64,000 nt of DNA, taken from contig NZ_VSDO01000001.1 in the NCBI RefSeq assembly GCF_008084145.1, forward strand, positions 434,001 through 498,000, in the 5' to 3' direction. The DNA is from Paenibacillus faecis. Lineage in GTDB: Bacteria > Bacillota > Bacilli > Paenibacillales > Paenibacillaceae. Of the stretch, positions 52,001 through 61,067 are shown one piece after another (the stretch's first letter is position 1; every line of letters begins with the position of its first letter). The notes below the pieces were generated by a model. That model was given only the letters and a program-made list of their open reading frames with translations. It ran no database searches and was not told the origin of the DNA. The translations under genes were made by a program, and so were the position numbers.

Positions 52001-54682
52001 GATATGAATAATCGCCGTGGCCGGCAGCCGTCCGTCCTTTAGTTTCGCGAGATCTTGGCCATACACCACCTCGGTGACGACCGTAGGCGCCATCGCGATC
52101 CGGGTATCGGGTTCCGACACTTTGACAAACGGCGTGATCTCCTGAACCGGAAGCGGCTGCTCCAGCAGAGTCACCCGGATATTATCGATCCGCATGGTAC
52201 TGCCGTCGGCTTGAAATCCGATAAGTCCCTTGTTGTACGCCTCCGCCTTCGCCGTATCGATCACCATCCGATCGTTGATATACTCCTGGACGCGATTGCC
52301 GTACACTTTTACCGTATACCGAAGCGGCTTCCCTTCCTCCATCGGCTCGGTATAGGAACCGCGATCCATCACGTTCCATTGATTGGACGCCGTGCGCTCC
52401 GCAAACTCCACCCCGTTGTAAACGGAAGGATCTTTGCGTACGGCCATCTGGTAATAGGGGGAATCCCCGTTTTGAACCCGGAACATGATGGAATTCCACC
52501 GCGCGGTGTTATTGGCTGCCGTATTCGTAATGTCCGCCTCGATTGCATAGTTGCCGAACAAGCTCAAGTAATCCGGCAGGAGGACGCGGGAGGGATTGTC
52601 CGGCGAAGCCGTGGCGCGCATTTCGAACGCCCCGTCCCGCACGCCCGCGGCTCCTTCGGAAGCGCCCTGCTTGCGGGTCCAGCCTTCCGGAAACGCTCCG
52701 TCCGCCATGCGGTCAAAATCCTCCGCATACAGGGTATATTCCTGCTGATCCGCCGCCTTCGCCACCACAATCAACCGGAACTCGGCGCTGTCGATGCCCG
52801 CCTTCACTTCATAGACGCCGGGAGCCTTCACCATGAGATCTGTCCCGTCCGTGGTAACTTCGCCGCTGTCCGCGGTCCAGTTCAACCGGCTCCCGTCGAT
52901 TTCCGCCGAGGAATAGTCGCTGGACTCCGCCGTAAACCGGATATTTTTGAGCGGAACGGGGTCGCCCGCCTCGACCAGCAAATAGCCCTGATCATGCGCC
53001 AGTTTCACCACCTTCGGCCCGGTCAGGGAAGGAGTCACCCGGACATGGACGCCCGATTCCGCCTGATGGTAAACCCCCGTAATCACCGCTTCGCCTTCCT
53101 TCAGCGGTACGGGCCGATTGTCGACAATTTTGACGACGCGCTCATCCGAAGAATACAGCTTAAGGTCCTTGGGCTGGACGGGCTCAACCACCCCGTCGGA
53201 GTAATAAACGGTGGCGGTTACCGTCATCGGTCCGCTGAGCGCTTCCGCCGAATCCGGCAGTACCAGATCCAGCCGGTCCGCGGTAAGACGGGTCACCTTC
53301 AGATTGTCGAAGGAAACGGAAGCCTGATCCGCCTGGAAGCCTACCTTCCCCCGTTCCAAAAGCCCGCTGTCCAGCGTGGCGTCCATCAGCAGGGCGAACT
53401 CCGCTTCGTCCTTGGCCTTGATGTATTCCTTGACATTATCGCCAAACACCCGCACTTTCAGCGTGTAGTCCTTGCCGAGCGCAAGCGGCTGCCAGGTCCC
53501 GCTCTCCGGGACGTTCCATTGGTTGTCCGGGTTCCGGTAGGCCAGTTCGTAAGCGCCGTTTTGCCTTACGGCCATTTGATTGTACGGCGCCTTGCCGTTC
53601 GCGGGAACGCGGAACATCAGCGCCGCCCAGCGTGCCGAATTCAGCACGCTTTCAAACCGGACATCCGCTTCCACCGTGTAGTTGTCGGCTTGCACGGGCG
53701 CGGTGATCCGCGCTTGCCACCCGGACTTGTTGCCGTCGAAACGGAGTCTTTTGCCGAAGGGTGCCGGATCCGCCGTCCCACCTCCGTATGTGTCTCCCGT
53801 CACGGAGGAATACGTGTCCCGGGTCACCGTAAACGCCGGGCTCCCTCCATTGACGTCGGAGATCCAGCCCGGCGGAAGGGTTCCCTCCTCATACCCTTCG
53901 TAGTTCTCCTCCAGCAGCACCGGATTTACCGAGCCGGAAACCGGTGTGGCATCCGAAAGATGCACCTCGCCGTACCCGCTCGTATCGTTCCAGAAGCTGG
54001 AGGAATTGTAGGCGCTCCAATAGCTCGTTCGCTGTTTCGCCGGATCCGCCGCATCATAACGGTTGGTGACGCCGACTTCGAGGCCGAGCTGTTTCTGAAG
54101 CCGGGGGTCCATGCCAAGCATGTCCCACGGAACGGCCAGCTCGGCACTCCAGCCTTCGGGAGTGGCGTGAATCGAGCGCAGCACCTTCTTCTCATCCTTA
54201 TCCGCATGATTATTCAGCGCCGCACCAAACCGGAACTCCGGCGCGCTTCCGTCTTGCCCGTAAAGCAAACCGATCTGCATATCCTCCGGGGCAAACGGGG
54301 ACGACCGATGCAAGGTCGGGTCGAAAAACAGATTAAGGCTGTCCTGATCGAACCAGTATCCGCTGCCCCCGGTGATCGGCGTATCGTCCTCGATCCGCAC
54401 CCCGATATACAAATAAGTGTCGTCCCACAGCAGTCCAAACCGATGGTTGTCGTTCGAAGCCGGGTCGGTGCGAACCGTGAGCGGTTCACTGACGCTCCAA
54501 AAAGACTCTTCCAAACGCCCGTCAATGACCGGAGCCGTCCGCGTCCGTACCGCCTCCATCTCCGCCCTGTTCGGTCCCTTTTCCGCAGCCGCGGCCGTAG
54601 GGATCGCCGGCCCCATATTTGCCAAGCCGGCCAATAGAGACAAAACCGTGATCAGGTGCAGCAGCTTTTTCGCTTTTTTCAT
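49097..54682 (-). CDS. SLH-anchored multidomain glycerophosphodiester phosphodiesterase
   Basis: An 1861-residue cell-surface protein. Residues 1-34 are a signal peptide. ~38-245 is a CBM9/DOMON-like domain (VIDGRLEESFWSV). ~256-465 and ~655-860 are two related jelly-roll modules (GTLPPGWISDVNGG / GAFPEGWTRKQGAS). ~465-650 is Ig-like. ~870-1070 is a degenerate barrel lacking the catalytic motif. ~1075-1315 is the GDPD domain: IGHRGMPSVSPENTIESN, ADYIENDMFLTKDGYLII and THNASLETTTDG. A Gly-rich linker and three SLH repeats (~1660-1861) follow. It would cleave glycerophosphodiesters outside the membrane, feeding the ABC importer downstream. Confidence 0.8.
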   Translation of the reverse strand: MKKAKKLLHLITVLSLLAGLANMGPAIPTAAAAEKGPNRAEMEAVRTRTAPVIDGRLEESFWSVSEPLTVRTDPASNDNHRFGLLWDDTYLYIGVRIEDDTPITGGSGYWFDQDSLNLFFDPTLHRSSPFAPEDMQIGLLYGQDGSAPEFRFGAALNNHADKDEKKVLRSIHATPEGWSAELAVPWDMLGMDPRLQKQLGLEVGVTNRYDAADPAKQRTSYWSAYNSSSFWNDTSGYGEVHLSDATPVSGSVNPVLLEENYEGYEEGTLPPGWISDVNGGSPAFTVTRDTYSSVTGDTYGGGTADPAPFGKRLRFDGNKSGWQARITAPVQADNYTVEADVRFESVLNSARWAALMFRVPANGKAPYNQMAVRQNGAYELAYRNPDNQWNVPESGTWQPLALGKDYTLKVRVFGDNVKEYIKAKDEAEFALLMDATLDSGLLERGKVGFQADQASVSFDNLKVTRLTADRLDLVLPDSAEALSGPMTVTATVYYSDGVVEPVQPKDLKLYSSDERVVKIVDNRPVPLKEGEAVITGVYHQAESGVHVRVTPSLTGPKVVKLAHDQGYLLVEAGDPVPLKNIRFTAESSDYSSAEIDGSRLNWTADSGEVTTDGTDLMVKAPGVYEVKAGIDSAEFRLIVVAKAADQQEYTLYAEDFDRMADGAFPEGWTRKQGASEGAAGVRDGAFEMRATASPDNPSRVLLPDYLSLFGNYAIEADITNTAANNTARWNSIMFRVQNGDSPYYQMAVRKDPSVYNGVEFAERTASNQWNVMDRGSYTEPMEEGKPLRYTVKVYGNRVQEYINDRMVIDTAKAEAYNKGLIGFQADGSTMRIDNIRVTLLEQPLPVQEITPFVKVSEPDTRIAMAPTVVTEVVYGQDLAKLKDGRLPATAIIHINADLAVTEKYGGKVISPLSDVLETMGEKVIPAFYVKEELAVDRLVHELRERGLEDAFVVSDRPDLVRRARAAYPMIRGILDFISLLHPTPEQLLDIRRQTASSQARVALLPAGAATRDNVAYLQKLAVMVWAQEAPGTTGGPLPLHRLITAGVNGVVAAEPVKAHEALELYNRDTTLVRKVYMIGHRGMPSVSPENTIESNILAIEAGADYIENDMFLTKDGYLIITHNASLETTTDGRGQVENFTLEQLKALNANKPYPQGYSLVRMPTLDEQLQLARERGRLVYAEIKTQTPGAVDAFVQTVRKYKAEDIVNVMSFYPAQLERLALLMPEMNAGLLTGYLSSESNVEGSLRETIKALSRQNWTYNTDFNGLGPKFMEAAKHRGLLISPWTLNKRDDIIKYFKMGAFAITTDYTYYASDWAAALSAKESALVLNQGESRSISAVAETYRGDKKEVAPDVVIIEGSDILQADGNTVKAVGAAGKAYALLRYSAAIEGGGTYDLYSEPIEIAVRGGHNGGETPGNGGGTGGNGNGSSGKPGGSQGLPGTPAGSETGQPDTGAGTTVLEATSGAVRTEDLKKAVEAGKPVEVRFRGESVRVPLAGLTPESLRRTEITLTLVNRDLQAGYRLPLRNIDLAEASRLLGGTAADSAELVVTVRELNGPERSAVAKAAERAGGRLAGPVVEFGLRLSSGDGSASERSVPFPIANAVQYIGTNNGGKSRTGTGVRFDRAGNKLVYTPSRYVVEANEVILTRGENGIFTILSMEKAFADMKGHWAEQEARKLAERLLLEGTGSGAFEPGRPVTRAEFAAMLVRALGLDAKSEAGLTAGSGETSGPAMKDVAPADWFAPYVRAAVQSRLAGGYEDGTFRPDAPVTRGEQAAMMARAMRISGSAAGSGSGSGEGTRRLDGFKDAAEIRWGRADWETVLQAGLFNGVTGNRLDSAASSTRAQSAVVLYRFLQWCGDLE

Positions 54683-54782
54683 GCGTTAGCTATCCCTCCT
54701 AAGAATGAGTTGAAGGATGCGGCAGATTCCCCTCCCGGCGTCAGGGCCAGGGCCGAACCCTTGGCCTCAGCTATCCGCTTCG

Positions 54783-54885
54783 TTGGGCAGCACAAAAAAA
54801 ACCGTCCGTCCGCTCCGTTAAGCCCGCCCTTAAAGGGCATCCGGCTTTCCGTAGCGAAAAGAGGGTTTTCTCCTGGTCTCTACCC
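54783..54885 (-). promoter_or_regulatory. Leader of the GDPD gene, candidate GlpP target
   Basis: On the minus strand, GTAGAGACCAGGAGAAAACC (54884-54865) is followed by a hairpin region with GCCCTTTAAGGGC and ends at CGGACGGTTTTTTTT (54798-54784), a terminator-like tail. The 414-base gap 54683-55096 otherwise contains no gene I can support. The AGGAGAAA block matches the leader at 48276-48353. Confidence 0.5.
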
Positions 54886-55096
54886 GGTATTCGATTGGGT
54901 TTTGCGATAACGGCCATGATCACACATTCGCCGCCTGGATCGCAAAGCATTGCCCTACCTGCGCAGGGGGCTGTCTGTCCTCATCCCACGATACCTACAC
55001 TTTAAAGCGGAATTATTTTCACCGTATCTGATCCAAGTAAAGGGATTGTAAATAACGGGAATTAATTTTTCGTCTCCTCGCCCGGAAAGTTTCAGT

Positions 55097-55366
55097 TCAG
55101 GAACCTCCGGTCATTTGCAGCGCCTCCTTAATTTGGGGAATGGACAATCCTGCCGCTTTTTTCTCACGGATCCAATGAATTCGGGCAATCGTCTCCTCCC
55201 GTTTGTATCGGCGCGTTAAGTTCTCCTCCGCCTGCTCGTAGGGAAGCAAACCTTCTTCAGTGTAAAATTTGAGCGTGCTGTAGCGGGATTCCGTCAACCT
55301 GACTAATTCTCCGATAGATACGTATTCTGACGCCAGAATCGCCTCCATCGATCGTTGTCTCGACAT
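55097..55366 (-). CDS. MerR-like helix-turn-helix protein
   Basis: An 89-residue single-domain protein. EYVSIGELVRLTESRYSTLK, then FYTEEGLLPYEQAEENLTRR and YKREETIARIHWIREKKAAG, gives the winged helix of MerR regulators, without a C-terminal effector domain. It lies 16 bases behind the gene at 55382-56368 and is probably cotranscribed with it. Confidence 0.75.
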   Translation of the reverse strand: MSRQRSMEAILASEYVSIGELVRLTESRYSTLKFYTEEGLLPYEQAEENLTRRYKREETIARIHWIREKKAAGLSIPQIKEALQMTGGS

Positions 55367-55381
55367 CTAGGGTTCTCTCCT

Positions 55382-56368
55382 CTAAATAGAGCGCTTGGGA
55401 AGCAGCCGTACGCCATGAATGGGAACTCTGCCGTAAATAGCCTGCGGGACCGCCTCATACTCCACATTATCGATTTTCAGTGTCGGAATCGGCCCCGTCC
55501 TTAGGATGGTGTACGAATGGCCGTTGGATTCCAGCCGTCTCGTCACATCGTTCAGCCTTTCCTGGGGATTGGAGAACCAGGCCTCAGTTTCGATAAACAC
55601 CGATTGCGCCCGCTCCATGATCGGGAATATGAAGTTTACCCCGCTGCCCACCGGGGTTTTAACAAACTGCGTTTTCACCCGAAGTAAGCGCTTGACCGCC
55701 AATTCCCAGCCGTGCCGGATGCGAATCGGATACACTTGCCGGGCAAGCGGGTTATTTTTATGCAGTTCATTCATGCGGACAGCAACCCGTTCCAACTCGT
55801 TTCTCGAAAAAAGATCATGCATGCATCCGCTTTCCCGGAGCAGCCACAACATACAGATCGTCTTCTCATCGACCGCTCCCTCCTCGAGAATCTCCGCCCG
55901 ACAGCGCTCGGTAATTCTCGGGTACATCTGCATGTGACACCGGTATTCTTTGATGGAAAGTCCCGCCGAATGAAAATAAAGATCGCACCCCATCAGATGC
56001 GGAATTTCTTCCAACAGCCCGATTTGAAGTAGCGATGCGGAGACGACCGTCTCCAATCGGCTAAGTTTTCTTTTGGACAGCCTTGAAGCTCTTTTTAACC
56101 ACGCGCCCAGGCTTCCTCTTTTATTCGCAAAATTAGGATCCTGAAAAAACACTTCCCGGTAAGGAACGGATGAAAAAGTGGCCTGAATCTCCTTACTCAC
56201 ACCAAGCTGATCTTCGGGCCCCGTCATGAACCCTTCCATATAAGCTTCCAAAATCACCGCCGCCGCCATGCAGCGCAGCGCGACTTTCTTGGCTGTGGTC
56301 ATATGCCGGCTTCGCTGCGCATTTAGCGAAATCATGGAGAACTCCTGAACCAGGCTAAAATCGTGCAT
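55382..56368 (-). CDS. Hypothetical protein, GPP34-like at the N-terminus
   Basis: A 328-residue soluble protein. The first ~60 residues (FSLVQEFSMISLNAQRSRHM, VALRCMAAAVILEAYMEGFM) recall the start of GPP34/GOLPH3-type proteins, but the rest (RITERCRAEILEEGAVDEKT, TICMLWLLRESGCMHDLFSR) does not settle it. The assignment is weak. A 7-bp microsatellite lies about 50 bases upstream of the start, possibly within its promoter. Confidence 0.5.
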   Translation of the reverse strand: MHDFSLVQEFSMISLNAQRSRHMTTAKKVALRCMAAAVILEAYMEGFMTGPEDQLGVSKEIQATFSSVPYREVFFQDPNFANKRGSLGAWLKRASRLSKRKLSRLETVVSASLLQIGLLEEIPHLMGCDLYFHSAGLSIKEYRCHMQMYPRITERCRAEILEEGAVDEKTICMLWLLRESGCMHDLFSRNELERVAVRMNELHKNNPLARQVYPIRIRHGWELAVKRLLRVKTQFVKTPVGSGVNFIFPIMERAQSVFIETEAWFSNPQERLNDVTRRLESNGHSYTILRTGPIPTLKIDNVEYEAVPQAIYGRVPIHGVRLLPKRSI

Positions 56369-56417
56369 GGACCTGACTTCCCTTTTTTTGCGATTAGGGC
56401 ATGCTAATTACTCAACC

Positions 56418-56491
56418 ACTTACTACTTACTACTTACTACTTACTACTTACTACTTACTACTTACTACTTACTACTTACTACTTACTACTT
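56418..56491. repeat. 7-bp microsatellite (ACTTACT)n
   Basis: About ten and a half uninterrupted copies of ACTTACT span 56418-56491, just upstream of the gene at 55382-56368. Such arrays change copy number by slippage and can alter promoter spacing. Confidence 0.95.
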
Positions 56492-56692
56492 ATGATATTC
56501 GAATCTAATCAGGCCCGCAACACTTGCATATAAAAAAGACAACAGCTCTTTCGCCATTGTCTTCGTCCGCCATTTAAATAACGCCCCCGAACTCCCGTTT
56601 GATGTTCTCATAATGTCTGCCCAAATCGGAGAGGCCGATGGCTCTAAGCTGCTCGATCACTTGGCTCACCAAAACCTCATTCCTCTTTGGCG

Positions 56693-56873
56693 AATTCCTG
56701 CAAATCTGCAGGCTTTTTTCTTCCGTTCGCCCTTAATTTAAAAATTCCTGCAAATCTGCAGGTTTTTTGGGCAAAATCTTCCCCCTTCGAAAAAATCTCA
56801 ATAAATTCCTGCAGATTTGCATCAATTTCTCATATGGCCCCTTCAATCGCTGAAAATTCCTGCAGATTTGCAT
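56693..56873. repeat. Four short palindrome copies, CCTGCA(A/G)AT(C/T)TGCA
   Basis: AATTCCTGCAAATCTGCAGG at 56693-56712 and 56743-56762; AATTCCTGCAGATTTGCAT at 56804-56822 and 56855-56873. Spacing is 50-61 bases. It lies in the 773-base gap 56369-57141, which otherwise shows only the repeats described here and no supported gene. Confidence 0.8.
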
Positions 56874-57038
56874 CTTTTTGACTCGGCGGCTCCCGCTCAC
56901 CTCTGTAAACGGACAAACAAGCGAACCCGAGAAACGCCATCCTCCCGGAAAAAAGAAAATAACGCCCCCAAAAAGGCGTTATTCACGAAGAACAAATGGT
57001 GCTCTGCCCTGCCCGTGCCCCGAGCGTTATCGTGCGCG

Positions 57039-57088
57039 TTAGACCGGTTTATTCTTTAGACCGGTTTATTCGTTAGACCGGTTCATTC
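57039..57088. repeat. Three tandem 17-bp repeats
   Basis: TTAGACCGGTTTATTC (57039-57054) recurs at 57056-57071 and 57073-57088 (the last with CATTC). ACCGGT is a palindromic core in each. It lies 54 bases behind the rhaD stop. Upstream, AATAACGCC...GGCGTTATT (56959-56981) is a terminator-like hairpin. Confidence 0.8.
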
Positions 57089-57141
57089 ATGTCCGGTCTC
57101 CGGTCGTCCGGCGACGTCGTGCCCGAGTCCTGCGCTTCCGG

Positions 57142-57999
57142 CTACTGCGTCCGCCCCAGCACCCCGGGCTTCGGCGTAACCCCGAACGCCCGGGCCAAGT
57201 CCCGGAGCTGCGCTTCCGTAATTCGCTGCTTGATCTCATGCGGAGCGATCAGCATGTAGATCTGCGCCGCTTTCTCTACCGTTTCGATCAGGCCGAAGGC
57301 TTCATCCATCGTGTTGCCGGCGCCGTAAATGCCGTGCTGGGGCCAAATGACCACGCGGCTGGTGCGCATTTTTTCGGCCGTCGCGCGACCGATTTCGGCG
57401 GTGCCCGGCACGATCCACGGCACGATGCTGACGCCGTCCGGAAAGACGACCAGACATTCCGTGCACATCTCCCACAGCGTTTTGGTAAAGGCATTCTCGT
57501 CAAGGTCATGGATAAAAGTCATCGCTATTACATTTGTCGCATGGGTGTGGAGAATTACGCGATGGCCCGGGTCCGCCTGAAGCCGCTCGATATGACTCAT
57601 AAAATGAGCGGCCAGTTCGCTGGTGGGCACAGCGCCGTCTTTAAAGCCCCAGAGTAGTTCCAACCGCTCGCCGTCCGCCGATACGCGAATCACGCCAAGG
57701 TTCGCTTCCGGATCATCGCCGACATTTTTAAAGTATTTTCCCGATCCCGTCACGATGAAGTACCTGCCGGCCAAGGCATCCACCGGAAAAGCAGGCTCGA
57801 TCACCCGCAGTACACGATGAATATCGATGTATTTCGCGACCTCGGCCTCATTCAGCAAATAGCTGACGTTTCCGCCATTCCGTTCGTCCCATCCGTATTT
57901 CCACATATTGGAGGTTACCTCGGACATCTCCCGGATAAAAGGCGCTTCCCCCGACCCGATATAATTTAGCGATTCCGTGACATAAACCGTCATGACCAT
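57142..57999 (-). CDS. rhaD: Rhamnulose-1-phosphate aldolase
   Basis: A 285-residue class II aldolase. [20 protein letters not shown] is the substrate-binding start, [20 protein letters not shown] gives the HxH zinc ligands, and [20 protein letters not shown] the third histidine region. It cleaves L-rhamnulose 1-phosphate to dihydroxyacetone phosphate and L-lactaldehyde. It is the last gene of the rhaB-rhaA-rhaD order, 70 bases behind rhaA. Confidence 0.9.
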   Translation of the reverse strand: MVMTVYVTESLNYIGSGEAPFIREMSEVTSNMWKYGWDERNGGNVSYLLNEAEVAKYIDIHRVLRVIEPAFPVDALAGRYFIVTGSGKYFKNVGDDPEANLGVIRVSADGERLELLWGFKDGAVPTSELAAHFMSHIERLQADPGHRVILHTHATNVIAMTFIHDLDENAFTKTLWEMCTECLVVFPDGVSIVPWIVPGTAEIGRATAEKMRTSRVVIWPQHGIYGAGNTMDEAFGLIETVEKAAQIYMLIAPHEIKQRITEAQLRDLARAFGVTPKPGVLGRTQ

Positions 58000-58069
58000 C
58001 CAATCCCCTTTATAAAAATTCGCTATAATGGCTAACTATGAAAGCCTTAAATGTAAAAATCCCAAGTCC

Positions 58070-59326
58070 CTATCTTTTCAAAAGAACATCCCGCTCGTAC
58101 GCCTGGACTTCCGAAAGCCATTGCTCGCGTACGGGGACGCCGGATCTAGCGCAGTAGTAATCCCAGACCGCTCCGAACGGATAGGATTTGAATTCTTCGG
58201 TCAGCGCGAGCCGCGTCGTGTAATCCTTGTCGAGCTCCGCCGCCTTCAACCGCTCGACCGGCTCCAGCATGGCCCGGAGCAGCGCCTTGATCGTGTTGCG
58301 CGTCCCGATCACCCAGGCGGCCACATGGTTAATGCTGCCGTCAAAGAAATCGAGGCCGACGTGGGTTCGCGACAACAGCTCGCCCCGCACCAGTTCCCGG
58401 GCGATCTCGAGCAGCTCATCGTCCATGACGACGACATGGTCGCTGTCCCAGCGGACCGGACGGCTGACATGCAGGAGAAGCTGGTCCACGAACATAAGAA
58501 CCGACGAAATTTTGTTGGAGATCACTTCGGTCGGGTGAAAATGCCCCGCGTCCAGACAGAGCGCTTTTCCCGCGGACATCGCGTATCCCATGTAGAACTC
58601 GTGCGAACCTACGACATAACTCTCCGATCCGATCCCGAACAGTTTGCTTTCGACCGCATCGATATTGTAGCGGGGATCGATAGCCTCCCGGAAAATCTCA
58701 TCCAGCGCTTCCTTCAGCCTTCTGCGCGGTGACAGCCGGTCCACCGGCGTGTCCTTGTAACCGTCCGGAATCCAGAAATTCGTCACGCAAGTCTGCCCGA
58801 GTTCCTTGCCGAAATATTCCGCGATCCGGCGCGACGCTTGGCCATGGGCGATCCAGAAATCGCGGATTTTCCGGTCCGGATGGCTCAGCGTAAATCCGTC
58901 CTCCGCCTTGGGATGCGAGAAACAGGTCGGGTTGAAGTCCAATCCGAGCCCCTGCTCCCGCGCCCAGTCCACCCAGCTTTGGAAATGTCTCGGCTCAAGC
59001 TGATCCAGGTCCACCTTTTCTTCGGTATCCGCGTAAATGGCGTGCAGGTTCACTTTATGTTTCCCCGGGATCAACGAAAGCGCTTTCTCCAAGTCCTGCC
59101 GAAGCTCTCCGGGAGTTCCGGCGCGCCCGGGATAGCTGCCGGTAACCGCGATGCCGCCGCCCAATGCTTTATCTCGAAAAAGAAACCCGCGAACGTCATC
59201 CCCCTGCCAGCAGTGCAAGGAAATTTTAATGTCCGCAAGCTTGTTCAGCACCTGGTCGACATCAATCCCGTGCTGGCTATAGAGGCCTTTGGCATACTCG
59301 TAATTTTCGACGATTTTGGCATCCAT
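58070..59326 (-). CDS. rhaA: L-rhamnose isomerase
   Basis: A 418-residue enzyme matching RhaA in length. [20 protein letters not shown] starts the barrel; [20 protein letters not shown] and [20 protein letters not shown] provide metal-binding residues; [19 protein letters not shown] follows. It converts L-rhamnose to L-rhamnulose in the cytosol. It lies between the kinase and the aldolase. Confidence 0.95.
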   Translation of the reverse strand: MDAKIVENYEYAKGLYSQHGIDVDQVLNKLADIKISLHCWQGDDVRGFLFRDKALGGGIAVTGSYPGRAGTPGELRQDLEKALSLIPGKHKVNLHAIYADTEEKVDLDQLEPRHFQSWVDWAREQGLGLDFNPTCFSHPKAEDGFTLSHPDRKIRDFWIAHGQASRRIAEYFGKELGQTCVTNFWIPDGYKDTPVDRLSPRRRLKEALDEIFREAIDPRYNIDAVESKLFGIGSESYVVGSHEFYMGYAMSAGKALCLDAGHFHPTEVISNKISSVLMFVDQLLLHVSRPVRWDSDHVVVMDDELLEIARELVRGELLSRTHVGLDFFDGSINHVAAWVIGTRNTIKALLRAMLEPVERLKAAELDKDYTTRLALTEEFKSYPFGAVWDYYCARSGVPVREQWLSEVQAYERDVLLKR

Positions 59327-59374
59327 CTGGTTCGCTCCTTTTTCAAGTGAGATTTAAGTATCTTCCAACCGACG

Positions 59375-60838
59375 CTAAAACACCGGGCTGGTTTTCACTC
59401 GTTCCCACCGCTCCAGCAACTGCTTTCGATTCTCGACGGGTCGCGGCGTATATCGGGTAATCGGAAACGATCCGTCGATGGTTTCCCGTGCACTTCTGAC
59501 GTCATAGAGACATCCGCACGCGATCATTTGCACGGCGAGGTTGCCGATGGCGGTGGATTCGGAGGGCCCGGCGCACACCGGTTTCCCCAACAAATCCGCG
59601 GTTAATTGATTGAGCAGACCATTATGGGACCCGCCCCCCACGATATGAAGAACTTCGAACGTACGTCCCGTTAACCGTTCCAGCTCTTCCATCGCGTCGC
59701 GGTACGTAAGCGCCAGGCTTTCAAAGATGCATCGCGCCACTTCCCCCAGCGTCGCGGGAACCGGTTGCCCCGTCTCCCGGCAAAAGCTGCGGATTTCTTC
59801 GATCATATCGGCCGGGTTCAAAAAACGCGGATGATTGCAGGCAACCAGGCTTTGGAAGGGAGGAGCCTCTTCCGCCCATTGCGCCAACTCCGCAAAACTG
59901 CAGTCTATCGCCGAAACCCTGCGGGTTTCCTGGATCATCCACAGCCCCATAATGTTTTTCAGAAACCGAAAAGTTCCGTAAGCTCCCCGTTCATTCGTAT
60001 AATTGCAGCTCATGGCGGACCCGGTATTTAGCGGCTCCGCCAACTCCGCCCCAAGGAGAGACCAGGTTCCGCTGCTGAGGTACGCCCACGGCCGATCGCC
60101 GGCCGCCGGGACCCCGACGACGGCGGAAGCCGTGTCATGGGTCGGCACCACGACCAGTTCGCACTCCGGGAGATCATAAGCTTCCTTCAATTCGGGGAGA
60201 AGGGGCCCTAGTTTTATCCCCGGCTCCGTCAATTCCGCGAACTGCGCCCGGTCTAGCCCGAGAATGCCTAGCAGTTCCGGGTCGAACTCTCCATCCTGCA
60301 AATTCAGCAATTGGGTGGTGGACGCATTTGTCAGCTCGTTGATTTGTCTCCCCGTCAAGCGGAAATACAAATAATCCGGAACGAGGAGAATGGCATCGGT
60401 CCGCTTCAACTGTTCGGGATCATGAACAAAAAGCTGGTACAACGTGTTGAACGACAGCTCCTGAATCCCGGTTTTGCGGTACACCGCCTCCCGCGGAATC
60501 ACCCGGTGGAAATTATCGGGCGCGCCATTTGTCCGTGAATCCCTGTAAGCATATACTTCGTGAATCCGCTTCCCCGTCCGGTCCAGCAGAACGTAATCCA
60601 CGGCCCAGGTATCGATGCCGAGCGTGCAGCGCCCGATTCCCCCCCGCTTGGCTAAGACAAGACCGGCCAAAATCTCTTCCAACAAATGATCGATATCCCA
60701 ATAATCATGACCCTCTACCCTGTGAAACCGGTTGTCGAACCGGTATAGCTCCCTGATCACCATCTGTCCGGCAATCAAGGCGCCGTGCACCAGCCTCCCG
60801 CTGGAAGCCCCGATATCCACCGCGATATGATTTAACAT
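59375..60838 (-). CDS. rhaB: Rhamnulokinase
   Basis: A 487-residue FGGY-family kinase. AVDIGASSGRLVHGAL opens the first actin-like domain; GIDTWAVDYVLLDRTGKRI is characteristic of rhamnulokinase; WAYLSSGTWSLLGAELAEP and VLHIVGGGSHNGLLNQLTAD form the nucleotide site. It phosphorylates L-rhamnulose with ATP. It is preceded by an AT-rich region with possible operators (60922-60960). Confidence 0.95.
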   Translation of the reverse strand: MLNHIAVDIGASSGRLVHGALIAGQMVIRELYRFDNRFHRVEGHDYWDIDHLLEEILAGLVLAKRGGIGRCTLGIDTWAVDYVLLDRTGKRIHEVYAYRDSRTNGAPDNFHRVIPREAVYRKTGIQELSFNTLYQLFVHDPEQLKRTDAILLVPDYLYFRLTGRQINELTNASTTQLLNLQDGEFDPELLGILGLDRAQFAELTEPGIKLGPLLPELKEAYDLPECELVVVPTHDTASAVVGVPAAGDRPWAYLSSGTWSLLGAELAEPLNTGSAMSCNYTNERGAYGTFRFLKNIMGLWMIQETRRVSAIDCSFAELAQWAEEAPPFQSLVACNHPRFLNPADMIEEIRSFCRETGQPVPATLGEVARCIFESLALTYRDAMEELERLTGRTFEVLHIVGGGSHNGLLNQLTADLLGKPVCAGPSESTAIGNLAVQMIACGCLYDVRSARETIDGSFPITRYTPRPVENRKQLLERWERVKTSPVF

Positions 60839-60921
60839 AAGTTCTTCCCCTTATGGTCAAATAAAGTGAAGGATTTTCCTTCATCCTAATCGCTAAATTT
60901 CCGATTGTCAATGAAATTATG

Positions 60922-60960
60922 TTTGTTTATATGTTTTTATTTTTGTTTATTATTTGTTTT
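60922..60960. promoter_or_regulatory. Repeated TTTGTTTAT elements upstream of rhaB
   Basis: TTTGTTTAT at 60922-60930 and 60942-60950 and TTTGTTTT at 60953-60960 are about 20 bases apart. On the coding strand they read AAACAAA-type direct repeats, as in many DeoR-family operators, suggesting local control of rhaBAD by such a regulator, not found in the window. Confidence 0.4.
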
Positions 60961-61067
60961 AGGTTGATTTCGTTTCGATTTGACGATTCAATCAAGAACA
61001 AAACAACATACTGGAGTGTGGCGGCCTCCCGACCCGGAGACCGCCGTTTTCCCGCCTACGGTTCGGT

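Noticed and set aside
52055..54637. Plus-strand 860-codon open frame across the GDPD gene
   Set aside because: It is antisense to a clear multidomain protein; the long frame is a by-product of high GC and lacks a ribosome binding site or a recognisable domain.
56418..56491. CRISPR or VNTR-coding interpretation of the 7-bp repeat
   Set aside because: The copies are contiguous with no spacers and no open frame uses them; it is a simple microsatellite.
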